NCBI RefSeq assembly: GCF_002196515.1
Contig: NZ_CP018836.1
Location: 124,001 to 188,000, forward strand
Reading direction: 5' to 3'
Origin: Vibrio gazogenes
Lineage (GTDB): Bacteria > Pseudomonadota > Gammaproteobacteria > Enterobacterales > Vibrionaceae
Length of the DNA: 64,000 nucleotides
The notes under the pieces were generated by a model. The model worked only from the letters and a program-made list of their open reading frames with translations. It was not told the origin of the DNA and searched no databases. Position numbers and translations under genes: made by a program. Positions 47,380-56,910 of this stretch are shown in pieces. Numbering within the stretch: the stretch's first letter is position 1; each line of letters starts with the position of its first letter.

Positions 47380-48516
47380 ATGTCATCTGAACAAGAGAAC
47401 CAGTCGCTGTTAAGAACGCCGTTGTATGCTTTACATCAAGAGTTTGGTGCAAAGATGGTACCATTTGCCGGTTATGAAATGCCGGTTCAGTATCCTTTAG
47501 GGGTAAAGAAAGAACATTTACACACCCGTGCTGCTGCCGGTCTGTTCGATGTTTCCCACATGGGACAGATTTGCCTAAAGGGCGAGGGGGCTGCATTGGC
47601 GCTGGAATCACTGGTGCCTGTCGATATTGTTGATCTGCCGGTCGGTAAACAGCGGTATGGTTTTTTGACGAATGAAAATGGTGGGATCCTTGATGATTTA
47701 ATGATCGCCAATTTAGGTGATTGTCTGTTTGTGGTCATCAATGCTGCCTGTAAACAGCAGGATATTGCGCATCTAAAACAGCATTTGCCTGCGGATCTGA
47801 TTTTGGAAGAGATGAATGATCAGGCACTACTGGCATTGCAAGGGCCTCTGGCTGTCAGCGTATTATCACAACTGGCTCCGGTAGTGGCAGACATGCATTT
47901 TATGGATGTTCGTCGTGTGTCGTTGTTGGATATCGAATGTATTGTGAGTCGTAGTGGCTATACCGGTGAAGATGGTTATGAAATTTCTGTTCCGGCCGAT
48001 CAGGCGGAACGACTGGCCCATCATCTTCTGACATTCGATGAGGTTGCTCCGATTGGTCTTGGGGCTCGTGATTCGCTACGGCTGGAATGCGGTTTGTGTC
48101 TTTATGGTCATGACTTGGATGAGACGACGACGCCTGTGGAAGCCAGTTTAGTCTGGGCAATCAGTCCGGTTCGACGAAGTGGCGGTGCCAGAGCCGGTGG
48201 ATTTCCCGGGGCCGCTGTGATTCTGGAGCAGATTGATCAGCAATCAGCAAAACGCAAGCGTGTCGGGTTGGTTGGACAAACCAAAGCACCGGTTCGGGAA
48301 GGCACGGTATTATTTAACCAGCAAGGGCAAGAGATTGGTATTGTGACCAGCGGCACGTCAGGGCCAACGGCCGGACAGCCTGTTTCGATGGGATATATTG
48401 TTCGTGAGAGTGCCTCGCTCGGCACTGAAATTTACGCGGAGGTGCGTGGTAAGATGCTGCCGATGACGGTGACCAAAATGCCGTTTGTGCCTCAACGTTA
48501 TTATCGGGGCAAGTGA
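47380..48516 (+). CDS. gcvT: Aminomethyltransferase (T protein)
   Basis: A 378-residue tetrahydrofolate-dependent enzyme that releases ammonia from aminomethyl-lipoyl-GcvH and forms 5,10-methylene-THF. Seen: TPLYALHQEFGAKMVPFAGY near the start, GLFDVSHMGQI near residue 51 and SRSGYTGEDGYEISVP near 192. GARDSLRLECGLCLYGHDLDE with the active-site Asp is near 228. ATG at 47380 follows AAAGGGAGAG; two further in-frame ATG codons upstream (47362, 47329) lie within or before the ribosome site and the operator. No glyA follows it. Confidence 0.95.
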   Translation: MSSEQENQSLLRTPLYALHQEFGAKMVPFAGYEMPVQYPLGVKKEHLHTRAAAGLFDVSHMGQICLKGEGAALALESLVPVDIVDLPVGKQRYGFLTNENGGILDDLMIANLGDCLFVVINAACKQQDIAHLKQHLPADLILEEMNDQALLALQGPLAVSVLSQLAPVVADMHFMDVRRVSLLDIECIVSRSGYTGEDGYEISVPADQAERLAHHLLTFDEVAPIGLGARDSLRLECGLCLYGHDLDETTTPVEASLVWAISPVRRSGGARAGGFPGAAVILEQIDQQSAKRKRVGLVGQTKAPVREGTVLFNQQGQEIGIVTSGTSGPTAGQPVSMGYIVRESASLGTEIYAEVRGKMLPMTVTKMPFVPQRYYRGK

Positions 48517-48639
48517 TTTTATTGCATTGAAATTACAATTGAAATGGGGGAATACGTCAGGTGTTTCCCTGTTTTAGACACAAGTCATGTGGCATTGATT
48601 GTCATCAAGATACGGTGTTTTTTGCCGGAACGACGGAGA

Positions 48640-50385
48640 TCAAAGTTGTTGGTCGTCCTGTGTTAAGACTGGCATCCCCATCACGCCGGATGGGTTGTAG
48701 TACATGGCTGCTGCAATCGATAAAGGCTTTGCAAACCAGTAACCTTGCAGGTGAGAGGCCCCCATCGCGTGGAATTGGTGTAACATTTTACTGTCTTCAA
48801 TGCCTTCAATGACGACACTGATCTGCTCTTTCCGACATAATTTGATTAAAAATTCCAGAAACTGGCAAGAATTATCATTTTTCATGGTCTTCATTGAGAA
48901 GTATCGGTCTATCTTGATTTGATCAAATGGTAGGTCAAAAAAGCTGTGGATAGAGCTAAAACCTGCCCCAAAATCATCCAGAGACAATAAAAAACCAAGC
49001 TCATTGAGTCGGTTGATTTGTTGAAGCGCATATTTATGTTCATCGAGAATCACGGTTTCAGTTAATTCGAGAATAATTGTCCCTGGGGTCAGTCCGGCTT
49101 CTGAGGTAATGCGTAACATCTCATCGGGAAAGTTACTGTTCAATAACTGTAATACCGAGACATTGACGTTTACCCGAACGGAAGTTTGGTTCATGGTGTT
49201 ATAGTGATTGATGAATTGGCACGCCTTTTCAAAGACTTGATAACCTAACTCAACAATGAGCCCTTTATTTTCAGCCACGGGGATGAACTCATCCGGATAA
49301 ATGTTACCGTAATCTTTAGTGGGCCATCTGACTAACGCTTCGAAACTGGAGACTTTTCCTGTCGTGGTATCAATGATGGGTTGATATTTGACGGACAGAC
49401 TTTTGTTTCTTAGCGCACATTTTAAACCGCTTTCAATATAAAAGTAGCGATCGACTTTCTGTTGCGTATGACCTTCATACAATTCGATCTGAGACTGACT
49501 TTGTTCACTGGCGAACGCGCACGTTCTAAAAGCAATGCTCAGGATTTCTTCACTTTCCAGCTGATGGTCACAATCAGGGTAAATTCCAAGGCTCATACCG
49601 TTGGCAAAGAGGGTATTTTGTTGTGTCATGCAAGTCTGATAACGGTGCACGAATTGAGTACACATCATTTTGAGAGAAGTATGTGACACCGCATCTCTGA
49701 ATAGTACTGCGTAGGTATCCAAACTCACTCGATAAAGTGTTGCATGATCTTGAGGAAAGACTTGAGCTGCTGATTTGACATTGGTGATGACATTTTTGAG
49801 GAGATCGGAACCGTATTCGATCAAGTAGGATTGCAACTCATGAATTCGGATGTAAATGACTGAAAAGACGTTGTCTGATGATTGAACGAGTAAATCCAGA
49901 TCTAACAGGAGTTTTCTGAGATTGAATAGGGCAGAACTATCATCATAAAAAGCGGCTTCCTTGAGATAGGTTTCCATCATTTTTTTATCAGAGATGTCTC
50001 GGTGACTCCCGACGATGTAAGTTTCACCGCGCTCGGTCAAACAGACCGCACTCCCTTCGATCCATAAGTAATCTCCGTCAGTTTTTCTTACCCGATATTG
50101 ATTGAGTATCCGTTGTTCAAACTTATCGATATGCGCGTTGACTCGGTTAATCAATAATTCCTGATCGTCAGGGTGAACAAGCGCATACCATGCGGAGGCA
50201 TGAATCGTGGGAGACTGAATACCAAACTGGACATAAAAATCAGGGTTGTAGAATGTCAGCAAGCCTTCTGCATCCATATGGAATATTCCCTCATTAAACA
50301 CATCGAAAATATGAATGAGGCGTGTTTTATATTCATTGTTGGGCGGCTGAACTTGCAACACCGCTTCCCCCAAGTCTTTTTGCAT
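48640..50385 (-). CDS. PAS-GGDEF-EAL protein, probable c-di-GMP phosphodiesterase
   Basis: A 581-residue cytoplasmic protein. Domains: PAS (about 20-140; DVFNEGIFHMDAEGLLTFYN, then SHRDISDKK), degenerate GGDEF (about 150-310; LYRVSLDTYAVLF replaces the active-site loop, so no cyclase activity) and EAL (about 320-560). The EAL site looks complete: FEALVRW, NVNVSVLQL, ELTETVIL, LSLDDFGAGFSS, QIKIDRYF, VVIEGIED and LQGYWFAKP. It should hydrolyse c-di-GMP, with the PAS domain as sensor. Monocistronic, convergent with gcvT. Confidence 0.9.
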   Translation of the reverse strand: MQKDLGEAVLQVQPPNNEYKTRLIHIFDVFNEGIFHMDAEGLLTFYNPDFYVQFGIQSPTIHASAWYALVHPDDQELLINRVNAHIDKFEQRILNQYRVRKTDGDYLWIEGSAVCLTERGETYIVGSHRDISDKKMMETYLKEAAFYDDSSALFNLRKLLLDLDLLVQSSDNVFSVIYIRIHELQSYLIEYGSDLLKNVITNVKSAAQVFPQDHATLYRVSLDTYAVLFRDAVSHTSLKMMCTQFVHRYQTCMTQQNTLFANGMSLGIYPDCDHQLESEEILSIAFRTCAFASEQSQSQIELYEGHTQQKVDRYFYIESGLKCALRNKSLSVKYQPIIDTTTGKVSSFEALVRWPTKDYGNIYPDEFIPVAENKGLIVELGYQVFEKACQFINHYNTMNQTSVRVNVNVSVLQLLNSNFPDEMLRITSEAGLTPGTIILELTETVILDEHKYALQQINRLNELGFLLSLDDFGAGFSSIHSFFDLPFDQIKIDRYFSMKTMKNDNSCQFLEFLIKLCRKEQISVVIEGIEDSKMLHQFHAMGASHLQGYWFAKPLSIAAAMYYNPSGVMGMPVLTQDDQQL

Positions 50386-50584
50386 GAAATTGAAGGCTCC
50401 TTGACGCCAGTCTATATGCTCATCAATATTATTTATCTAAATGGGTCATACCGGTTTCATTGATATCAATAAGAATCAATGATCGAGCTATCCTGTCAGG
50501 ATGAAGAAAAGCGTGAAGTTTGTTACATATTTTCATTATCTACAAGTCACTTGCACAGTGTTATTCCTCATATTTCGGCTTGTC

Positions 50585-51061
50585 TTACTGGTCTGATTCC
50601 GGCGACATTTGATAGGCTTTTGTCCCCCATAGTGGGACCGTTGATATACTGTGTTTGAAGCTGCCCGAAGTCTCTTTGGTTGAGTAAGAAACATAGATCA
50701 ACGTTTGTGTCTTCGAATCATAGATTCTTCGCATTTTCATTGACTTAAAGAAAATACTTTTGGACTTTTTGAAAATCACTTCACCTGAATCGGACTTATC
50801 AATTTTTGCGATCATTGCAGGCGTAATTTCTCCCGTTTGTCGGCAGGCAATCGATGAGTCTGATGGGTCTGATAAGCTGAGATCAGCTTCAATGCTGGCA
50901 ATATGACAAGTGACACCGGTCACGATAGGATCAATGAGTTGATTGATTTTGATATCTTGGGTTGTAAATAAACCTAAACTGACATCACCCACTTCGCTGT
51001 TATCACAGGCGGTAAGGCCCAGAGAAAGGAGTGATGCGATGAATATATTCTTGAGTCTCAT
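50585..51061 (-). CDS. creA: CreA family lipoprotein
   Basis: A 158-residue protein of the CreA (catabolite regulation A) family, recognised from EVGDVSLGLFTTQDIKI, DPIVTGVTCHIASIEADLSL and KMRRIYDSKTQTLIYVSYST. It starts MRLKNIFIASLLSLGLTACD, a signal peptide with a lipobox (LTAC), so it is likely lipid-anchored to the envelope. Function is unknown despite the name. ATG at 51061 is chosen because it starts the signal peptide. Confidence 0.88.
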   Translation of the reverse strand: MRLKNIFIASLLSLGLTACDNSEVGDVSLGLFTTQDIKINQLIDPIVTGVTCHIASIEADLSLSDPSDSSIACRQTGEITPAMIAKIDKSDSGEVIFKKSKSIFFKSMKMRRIYDSKTQTLIYVSYSTKETSGSFKHSISTVPLWGTKAYQMSPESDQ

Positions 51062-51300
51062 GCTTGGTTTCCAGCCGTCAAATGAGTATGACATCATATC
51101 AAGATATTCGGTGATTCCCAAATAAAGTAAGCAGGGAAAGGGATTCGCGTGGGTATGGTGTCCGGATACCACCGTGAAATGATGATGCTCATTGTTGAGG
51201 GGGGCGCGACGAGATCAACATGGACACCACTTTTATCCCCTTTTCGGTACAGATTCGAGTAAGATGGTGCATCTCCCTGATATTGAAATGATAGGGTTTT

Positions 51301-51798
51301 ATGAATATTGCACAAATAAAAAACCAGTGGTTATCGGCTCAAGTTGATGTTGCATATCCAACGCCCCAAAGTTTAGCGGGTCGTGATCTTTATCTGGCAT
51401 CGGTTCAGCAATGCGTATACCAAGATATCGAATTAAAGACGGTGACGGCGTTGATGCCTCAGGATGTATATCACGTTGATTTCCATCGTTTAACGGTCAT
51501 GTTTGCTCAACTCCAAGCCTCGCAATACCATGCTTCGTCAGAAAAAGAAGCCATTATCGAGTTTTTTACACAAATCATCTATTCTCCGCCCTGTGAATTG
51601 TATCTTGGTTTTGAACAGGGCCAACCCGTTGCCGCCGGGATTTTAACTCAGACAGCAACCGATGTGCTGGTGTCGGATTTAGTCATTGTGGAGACTTGTT
51701 CCGCTTACGATGTTCCGCTTGATTTTGCATATCAGATTTTACAGCACAGCCAAGTGGATACGGCCGCCTACGCTTGTCGTGTTGAGTTACAGGCATAG
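51301..51798 (+). CDS. Hypothetical protein, GNAT-like fragments
   Basis: A 165-residue cytoplasmic protein without signal or membrane helix. The middle (CELYLGFEQGQPVAAGILTQ, then VLVSDLVIVE) looks like the central strands of a GNAT acyltransferase, but I cannot see the acetyl-CoA loop. Six cysteines are spread over the sequence. AGGG lies 8 bases before the ATG. It is 195 bases before ackA in the same direction; no functional link is evident. Confidence 0.65.
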   Translation: MNIAQIKNQWLSAQVDVAYPTPQSLAGRDLYLASVQQCVYQDIELKTVTALMPQDVYHVDFHRLTVMFAQLQASQYHASSEKEAIIEFFTQIIYSPPCELYLGFEQGQPVAAGILTQTATDVLVSDLVIVETCSAYDVPLDFAYQILQHSQVDTAAYACRVELQA

Positions 51799-51993
51799 AC
51801 GTGTTGCCTGAGAAAGTCATATATTTTGAGTTCGAAAATAAATTATTTCTTGTCCTCGATCATAAAAGAATGGCTTAAGATTGGTTACAAAATAAAATAA
51901 AGTTGAAACATTCAAAAAATGTTGAATAATGGAAGCGTTGATTGTTAGGCGAAGCATTTGCTTCTATATTCATTTGAATACAGGATAAAACCT

Positions 51994-53190
51994 ATGTCGA
52001 ACTCGTATGTGTTGGTCGTTAATTCAGGTAGTTCATCCCTTAAATTTGCAGTGATTGATACACAAAACGGTGAAGCTATTGTTAGTGGATTAGGTGAGTG
52101 TTTCGGGTTACCCGAGGCGGTTATCAGCTGGAAATATCAGGGTGAAAAAACTGAGGAGATGATCGATTATCCTGATAATCATCACCAACATGCGGTTGAT
52201 CGGATTGTCAAACTGATAGATTCACTTGGATTGAGTGACCAAATCATTGCCGCCGGACACCGGATTGTTCATGGGGGTGAAAAATTCACTTCGACGGTTC
52301 GAATCAATGAACAAGTCGTTGACGAAATTGAGCAACTAGCTGAATTGGCACCTCTACATAATCTCGCCCATGGCAAAGGCATTCGTGCCGCGATGAAAGC
52401 ATTCCCTTCGCTCCCTCAGTTTGCTGTGTTTGATACTGCGTTTCACCAAACCATGCCACCCAAAGCCTACAGATATGCGATTCCGACGGAGCTATATGAT
52501 AAATATGCGATTCGCCGTTATGGTTTCCATGGCACCAGCCATTATTATGTCAGCCGTGAAGCGGCAAAAATGCTGGATAAAGATATCAATCACACCAATG
52601 TTATTTCTGTTCATCTGGGGAATGGGGCATCGGTCTGTGCGATTCAAAACGGGAAGTGTGTTGATACGTCGATGGGATTCACCCCGCAGGCTGGATTGAT
52701 GATGGGGACGCGCTGTGGTGACATCGATCCGGCTGTAATTGAGTTTTTATTAAAGAAAGGCTGGTCACAAGACCAAGTGTTTGACACCTTATATAAAAAG
52801 TCAGGCTTCTTGGGTGTATCCGGCTTTACTTCCGATGTTCGTGGCGTGTTAGAAGCCATGGAGCAGGGCAATGAAGATGCCAAACTTGCTTTTGACGTGT
52901 TTACCTATCGCGCTGCAAAATATATTGCTTCGTATATGATTCCGCTTCAGCGTGTTGATGCGATTATATTTACTGGCGGAATTGGTGAAAACGCACTGCC
53001 GGTTCGGCGCGAAATTTTGAATGCTTTGCGGGTGTTCGGATTCGTGGAAGATGAAGCCGGTAATGAAGCGGCTCGATTTGGTCAGTCTGGTGTGATTGCT
53101 CGCTCTGAAATGTTCAATACTGTTGCGCTGGTGATTCCAACCAACGAAGAATTGGTGATTGTCAAACAGGCAGTTGCATTGTTAGATTAA
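51994..53190 (+). CDS. ackA: Acetate kinase
   Basis: A 398-residue ASKHA-fold kinase that interconverts acetyl phosphate and acetate with ATP. Seen: YVLVVNSGSSSLKFAVID at the start, AGHRIVHGG near residue 88, FDTAFHQTMPP near 147, GFHGTSHYYV near 177, HLGNGAS near 207 and FTGGIGENA near 328. It is not followed by pta; a T-rich terminator comes directly after it. Vibrios often carry a second, solitary ackA on chromosome II, and this is likely that copy. A short upstream in-frame ATG (51958) is less likely. Confidence 0.96.
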   Translation: MSNSYVLVVNSGSSSLKFAVIDTQNGEAIVSGLGECFGLPEAVISWKYQGEKTEEMIDYPDNHHQHAVDRIVKLIDSLGLSDQIIAAGHRIVHGGEKFTSTVRINEQVVDEIEQLAELAPLHNLAHGKGIRAAMKAFPSLPQFAVFDTAFHQTMPPKAYRYAIPTELYDKYAIRRYGFHGTSHYYVSREAAKMLDKDINHTNVISVHLGNGASVCAIQNGKCVDTSMGFTPQAGLMMGTRCGDIDPAVIEFLLKKGWSQDQVFDTLYKKSGFLGVSGFTSDVRGVLEAMEQGNEDAKLAFDVFTYRAAKYIASYMIPLQRVDAIIFTGGIGENALPVRREILNALRVFGFVEDEAGNEAARFGQSGVIARSEMFNTVALVIPTNEELVIVKQAVALLD

Positions 53191-53222
53191 TCTTCCTGAA
53201 TTTATTGATTCAAGTATTGTCG

Positions 53223-53251
53223 GCCAACCTTTGATGAGGTTGGCTTTTTTT
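53223..53251 (+). terminator. Rho-independent terminator of ackA
   Basis: GCCAACCT (53223-53230) pairs with AGGTTGGC (53237-53244), followed by seven T. It lies 33 bases past the ackA stop. Confidence 0.9.
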
Positions 53252-53530
53252 GTACTCGTTTGCGGACCAACCGTAAGGTATGGACAGCGTGCAATTATTT
53301 TTATGAAATATATTCAAAAACATGAAAATCTTTGCAAATATTAGATAGTCCATCCCAGAAATAGCATAATTTTTTGTGACTATTATCAACTTTCCTCGTG
53401 CAATATCATTAAGTTAGTTTTTATAACTGTTTGAATTCTAATGGCTTGTCTGAATTATGTTGAATTTTATAGATTAATGTGAATTCTAACGATGTTTTCA
53501 GATGTTTCATTGTTTAATATTTTCAATAGT

Positions 53531-53568
53531 CAAGTGATTTAAAATAAATTCACTTGGCGAGTTTTTTT
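53531..53568 (+). terminator. Hairpin with T-run, first of two before the chemoreceptor gene
   Basis: CAAGTGA (53531-53537) pairs with TCACTTG (53550-53556); GCGAG and seven T follow. The stem is weak in GC and the T-run starts five bases late, so confidence is moderate. Confidence 0.35.
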
Positions 53569-53597
53569 CAAGACTGTTTTATTCTAATGAATTTTAA

Positions 53598-53619
53598 GGC
53601 ACGCGAGTGCCTTTTTTTT
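53598..53619 (+). terminator. Hairpin with T-run, 28 bases before the chemoreceptor start
   Basis: GGCAC (53598-53602) pairs with GTGCC (53607-53611) around GCGA, followed by eight T. It would stop a transcript arriving from the left, either a small RNA or an attenuated leader of the chemoreceptor mRNA. Confidence 0.6.
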
Positions 53620-53646
53620 ACTCATGTGATATTGAAGAGCTGTAAT

Positions 53647-55641
53647 ATGAACCTTAATTTAATTGTATCTAGAGTTTATCTGGGGTTTTTTACTATTATT
53701 CTAACCATGTTAATTTCAGCGGGTGCATTATTAAATAGTAATCATAAAGTTTCTGCCAATATGGAATTTATGTTGAAACAATCAGCACCATTCATATTAC
53801 GTTCGGGTGAATTGACGATCAACTATTTGAATATTGATCGTAGCATGATGTCATATCTATCAACGCTATACCCAGAAGATTTAGAACCTTTAAGCAAGTC
53901 CATCCATCAATCGATGCAAGATTTCCAGACCAAACTCGCATGGTTTAAGGCGCTTCCTGACCCCGATAATCGTATTGGCGCGTTTATCGAGAAAATAGAA
54001 TCAACAGCGGTGAAGACCTTTCAAGATATTAATATGACGTTAGATGGGTATAAAAAATATCTGGAAATGAAAGATAAAAATGTCAAACAACGGGCATTAC
54101 TGCAATCGCTCATTATGCAAATTAATAATAATTTGTTAGAAAATCTTGCCGCAGAAAATCAGCCTGATGCTCGTCAGTCGATTGAAGCACTGCTCACCCA
54201 AATCGGCTTACTGGTTGGTGAAGTCAATGAAGCCTTTTCCTTACAAGATGTGATTGAGACGCGTGCATTAGAGCGGCGTTTTAAAATACGGAAAACGCGC
54301 CTAGATAAAGCGATTGCAACGTTCCAGTCTGCTTCGCCTACATTCTTTCGTCAAAGTGAAGCACCACTGAAACGACTGGAGCAGCAGGCCTTCTCTGCTG
54401 ACGGGGCTGTCTCAAAGCATATTGCGACGGTTGAACTGTATGACCAACTGACCGAACAGCAAGATAACGTCAAATTAGATATTGATGCACAATTGAAACA
54501 TATTGATGATTTTTCAACCTATGCAACTCAAATCGCAGAGCAACGCTATGCTGAGTCAACAGAGCAGGCGAAGGAATCCGTGATTACACTGGCGGTATTA
54601 TCGGTTGCGTCAGTCGTAATTGCACTCTTGATCGGCATTGTGATCGCGACCATGATTCGCAGACCAAGCAGACGTCTGCAACGCGTACTTGGTCAGGTTG
54701 CAGAAAAAGATCTCAGTTCACGTGTCAATTATCAAACTAATAATGAATTTGGCATGTTGTCTAAGGCGGTGAATCTGGTTATCGATGATTTATCCCATAT
54801 CATTCATCAAATGCGCTCGACAGCGAAGCAACTCAACCATGCTTCTCTCGATAATCAACAGACTAGTGAAGAACTCAGTCTGGCTATTGCAGAACAAACC
54901 TCACAAACCGCATTGACGGCCACAGCAATGGAAGAAATTGAGTACACAGTGAACGATATTTCAGAGTCGGTCAGTGAGACGTTATCTATCGCAACCATTG
55001 CTGTGAACGGTTCGAATTCAGGGCAGGTATTGATGCAGAAAAATGTTGAGCTATTGAATCATTTATCTCAGCGTTTGAGAGATTCGACCCAAACGATATA
55101 TCAGTTGGAAAGTTACTGTACCGGTATCGAGTCAATTCTGGACATTATTTCTAATATTTCTTCACAAACGAATCTGCTGGCTTTGAATGCAGCGATTGAG
55201 GCGGCAAGAGCCGGAGAACAAGGCCGGGGTTTTTCTGTGGTTGCAGATGAAGTGAGAGGGTTAGCTGAAAAAACCACAGCAAGTACTCAAGAAATACAAT
55301 CAAAAATTGAACAGCTACAACAAAGCTCAGTCTTAGCGGTGAAACAAATATCAGAATGTGTCGATGATATGGAAAACTGTATCATGCAAACTCAGGATGT
55401 CGATGCCTCTTTAAATGAAGTGCATATTAATCTGAATAAAATTGAAGAGCGTAGTCATAAAATATCAGCATCGACGAAACAGCATCAGTTTGCTGCAATT
55501 CAAGTCAAAGAAAATATTAATAAGATCCAGACATTGTCTCATCAAAATATGATTCGGTCTGAAAATTTAGCAGAGCAGAGTAAGGCATTAGAACAAATGG
55601 CAGAATATCAATCTGAACTCACATCCTCGTTTAAATTATGA
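53647..55641 (+). CDS. Methyl-accepting chemotaxis protein
   Basis: A 664-residue membrane receptor. A first membrane helix at residues about 8-30 ([20 protein letters not shown]), a large helical periplasmic sensor of about 280 residues, a second helix near 315-337 ([20 protein letters not shown]), HAMP (about 338-390) and the signalling domain with the conserved tip [26 protein letters not shown] region near 503-528. The long all-helical sensor resembles HBM-type receptors; its ligand is unknown. The ATG at 53647 puts the membrane helix at the N-terminus; an in-frame start at 53554 would cross a terminator hairpin. The C-terminus lacks a CheR-binding pentapeptide. Confidence 0.92.
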   Translation: MNLNLIVSRVYLGFFTIILTMLISAGALLNSNHKVSANMEFMLKQSAPFILRSGELTINYLNIDRSMMSYLSTLYPEDLEPLSKSIHQSMQDFQTKLAWFKALPDPDNRIGAFIEKIESTAVKTFQDINMTLDGYKKYLEMKDKNVKQRALLQSLIMQINNNLLENLAAENQPDARQSIEALLTQIGLLVGEVNEAFSLQDVIETRALERRFKIRKTRLDKAIATFQSASPTFFRQSEAPLKRLEQQAFSADGAVSKHIATVELYDQLTEQQDNVKLDIDAQLKHIDDFSTYATQIAEQRYAESTEQAKESVITLAVLSVASVVIALLIGIVIATMIRRPSRRLQRVLGQVAEKDLSSRVNYQTNNEFGMLSKAVNLVIDDLSHIIHQMRSTAKQLNHASLDNQQTSEELSLAIAEQTSQTALTATAMEEIEYTVNDISESVSETLSIATIAVNGSNSGQVLMQKNVELLNHLSQRLRDSTQTIYQLESYCTGIESILDIISNISSQTNLLALNAAIEAARAGEQGRGFSVVADEVRGLAEKTTASTQEIQSKIEQLQQSSVLAVKQISECVDDMENCIMQTQDVDASLNEVHINLNKIEERSHKISASTKQHQFAAIQVKENINKIQTLSHQNMIRSENLAEQSKALEQMAEYQSELTSSFKL

Positions 55642-55657
55642 TAAGCAATTCAATTAG

Positions 55658-55690
55658 TATTCAATGTGAATAAAATAAATACATTGAATA
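55658..55690. repeat. 10-bp inverted repeat after the chemoreceptor gene
   Basis: TATTCAATGT (55658-55667) and ACATTGAATA (55681-55690) are perfect reverse complements, 13 bases apart, 17 bases after the chemoreceptor stop. No adjacent T-run; may protect the mRNA end or bind a regulator. Confidence 0.5.
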
Positions 55691-55762
55691 TGTAAGGGTT
55701 TTTATGCCATGAATGATAGCAACCGTAATGATGTGAAATGATTTCATGACTTATTAGAAAAC

Positions 55763-55776
55763 TGCAAAGCTTTTCA
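55763..55776. promoter_or_regulatory. Candidate LacI-family operator
   Basis: TGCAAAGCTTTTCA is a palindrome with one mismatched pair (six of seven pairs), the size and symmetry of LacI-family operators. It lies 112 bases upstream of the LacI-type gene and about 37 bases before the CRP-like site. Autoregulation by that repressor is the natural reading. Confidence 0.35.
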
Positions 55777-55812
55777 ATTTTTTCTTAATCACTAAATAAA
55801 TTTCAGGTTTAC

Positions 55813-55828
55813 CGTGATTAATGTCACG
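55813..55828. promoter_or_regulatory. CRP-like site upstream of the sugar operon
   Basis: CGTGATTAATGTCACG has the CRP core GTGA-N6-TCAC with perfect symmetry, differing from TGTGA/TCACA only at the outer bases. It sits 60 bases before the LacI-type start, so catabolite control of the whole operon is likely. Confidence 0.55.
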
Positions 55829-55887
55829 CTTAAGTGGCCAATAATCTTGAATACTCCAGTTGTAAGCGATTTCAAGCAGAGGTTCAT

Positions 55888-56895
55888 TTGGTCACGATTA
55901 AACATGTATCAGAACGTGCAGGTGTATCACAAGCAACCGTTTCCAGAGTTATCAATGGGTCGACCCGAGTCAGTCGGGAAAAACAGTTAAAAGTTGAAAG
56001 AGCCATTAAAGAATTGGGTTATCGTCCCAACTCTATTGCTCAAGCATTGGCTTCTAGCCGTACAGAAAGTATTGGTATTGTTGTCCCCGAATTGGGTGGT
56101 CCGTTTTATTCAGGGATATTACAAAGTATTGAAGGACAGTTACGTCAGCTCGGTTATCATGCGGTTATTACCGCAGGGGCAAATACTGAGCAAAGCCAGA
56201 AAGATGCCGTTGAATTTCTTTTAGGCCGCCGGGTTGATGCGCTTATTCTTCATACACAACAACTCGATGATGATTATTTAATCATGTTAGAAGAACGCGG
56301 GTTGCCGATTATTTTGATTAATCGGGTCGTTCCTGAAATGGTGACCAGTTGCATTGATATCGATAATGAAGCTGGTGGTTTACTTGCGACACAATATTTG
56401 ATCAAAATGGGACATAAACATATAGCTTGCATTACAGGGCCGTTGAATAAATCTGATGCAAGAGGCCGCTTGCAAGGTTATAGAAAGGCGTTGGAAAATG
56501 CCGGGCTGGAATATAACGAAATGTTGGTTTCTGAAGCTGGGTTTACCGAAGAAACAGGGATGAGCTCTATGAAAAAACTGCTCAATCGCGGATGTCCGTT
56601 TTCGGCTGTATTTGCCGCGAATGATCATATGGCATTCGGAGCACGTGAAGTGCTGGTATCGGTCGGACTGTCTGTTCCTGATGATATTTCGTTAGTTGGC
56701 TTTGACAATATTCTTTTTGCCCGTTATCTCACACCGGGATTAACAACCATTGATTTTCCGATTGAGCAAATGAGCAAAGAAGCAGTAAAACTCGCGATTC
56801 ATAAACTCAATAAAAATAAATCTGATGTGAATCTTAAACTTGTACCTTCTCTAGTCATTAGAGATTCAGTCAAGAACGTAATAAATACCCTATAA
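55888..56895 (+). CDS. LacI-family transcriptional repressor of the sugar operon
   Basis: A 335-residue regulator. The helix-turn-helix is at the N-terminus (TIKHVSERAGVSQATVSRVI), followed by the hinge helix (IAQALASSRTESIGIVVPEL) and a periplasmic-binding-like sensor (GRRVDALILHTQQ, ITGPLNKSDARGRLQGYRKA, FAANDHMAFGAREVL, SLVGFDNILFARYLTPGLTT). I place the start at TTG 55888 because AGAGG lies a few bases upstream and the family usually begins with this motif; an in-frame GTG at 55834 is the alternative. It is 15 bases upstream of the binding-protein gene, so it is part of the operon it probably controls. Confidence 0.92.
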   Translation: MVTIKHVSERAGVSQATVSRVINGSTRVSREKQLKVERAIKELGYRPNSIAQALASSRTESIGIVVPELGGPFYSGILQSIEGQLRQLGYHAVITAGANTEQSQKDAVEFLLGRRVDALILHTQQLDDDYLIMLEERGLPIILINRVVPEMVTSCIDIDNEAGGLLATQYLIKMGHKHIACITGPLNKSDARGRLQGYRKALENAGLEYNEMLVSEAGFTEETGMSSMKKLLNRGCPFSAVFAANDHMAFGAREVLVSVGLSVPDDISLVGFDNILFARYLTPGLTTIDFPIEQMSKEAVKLAIHKLNKNKSDVNLKLVPSLVIRDSVKNVINTL

Positions 56896-56910
56896 GTTAT
56901 TTAAGGATAA

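Larger units (their letters stand above)
53191..53646. other. Intergenic region with terminators and paired hairpins
   Basis: About 456 bases between ackA and the chemoreceptor gene. The ackA terminator is at 53223-53251. The rest is AT-rich. The hairpins at 53531-53568 and 53598-53619, each followed by a T-run, lie just before the chemoreceptor start and may end an unannotated short transcript. Confidence 0.45.
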
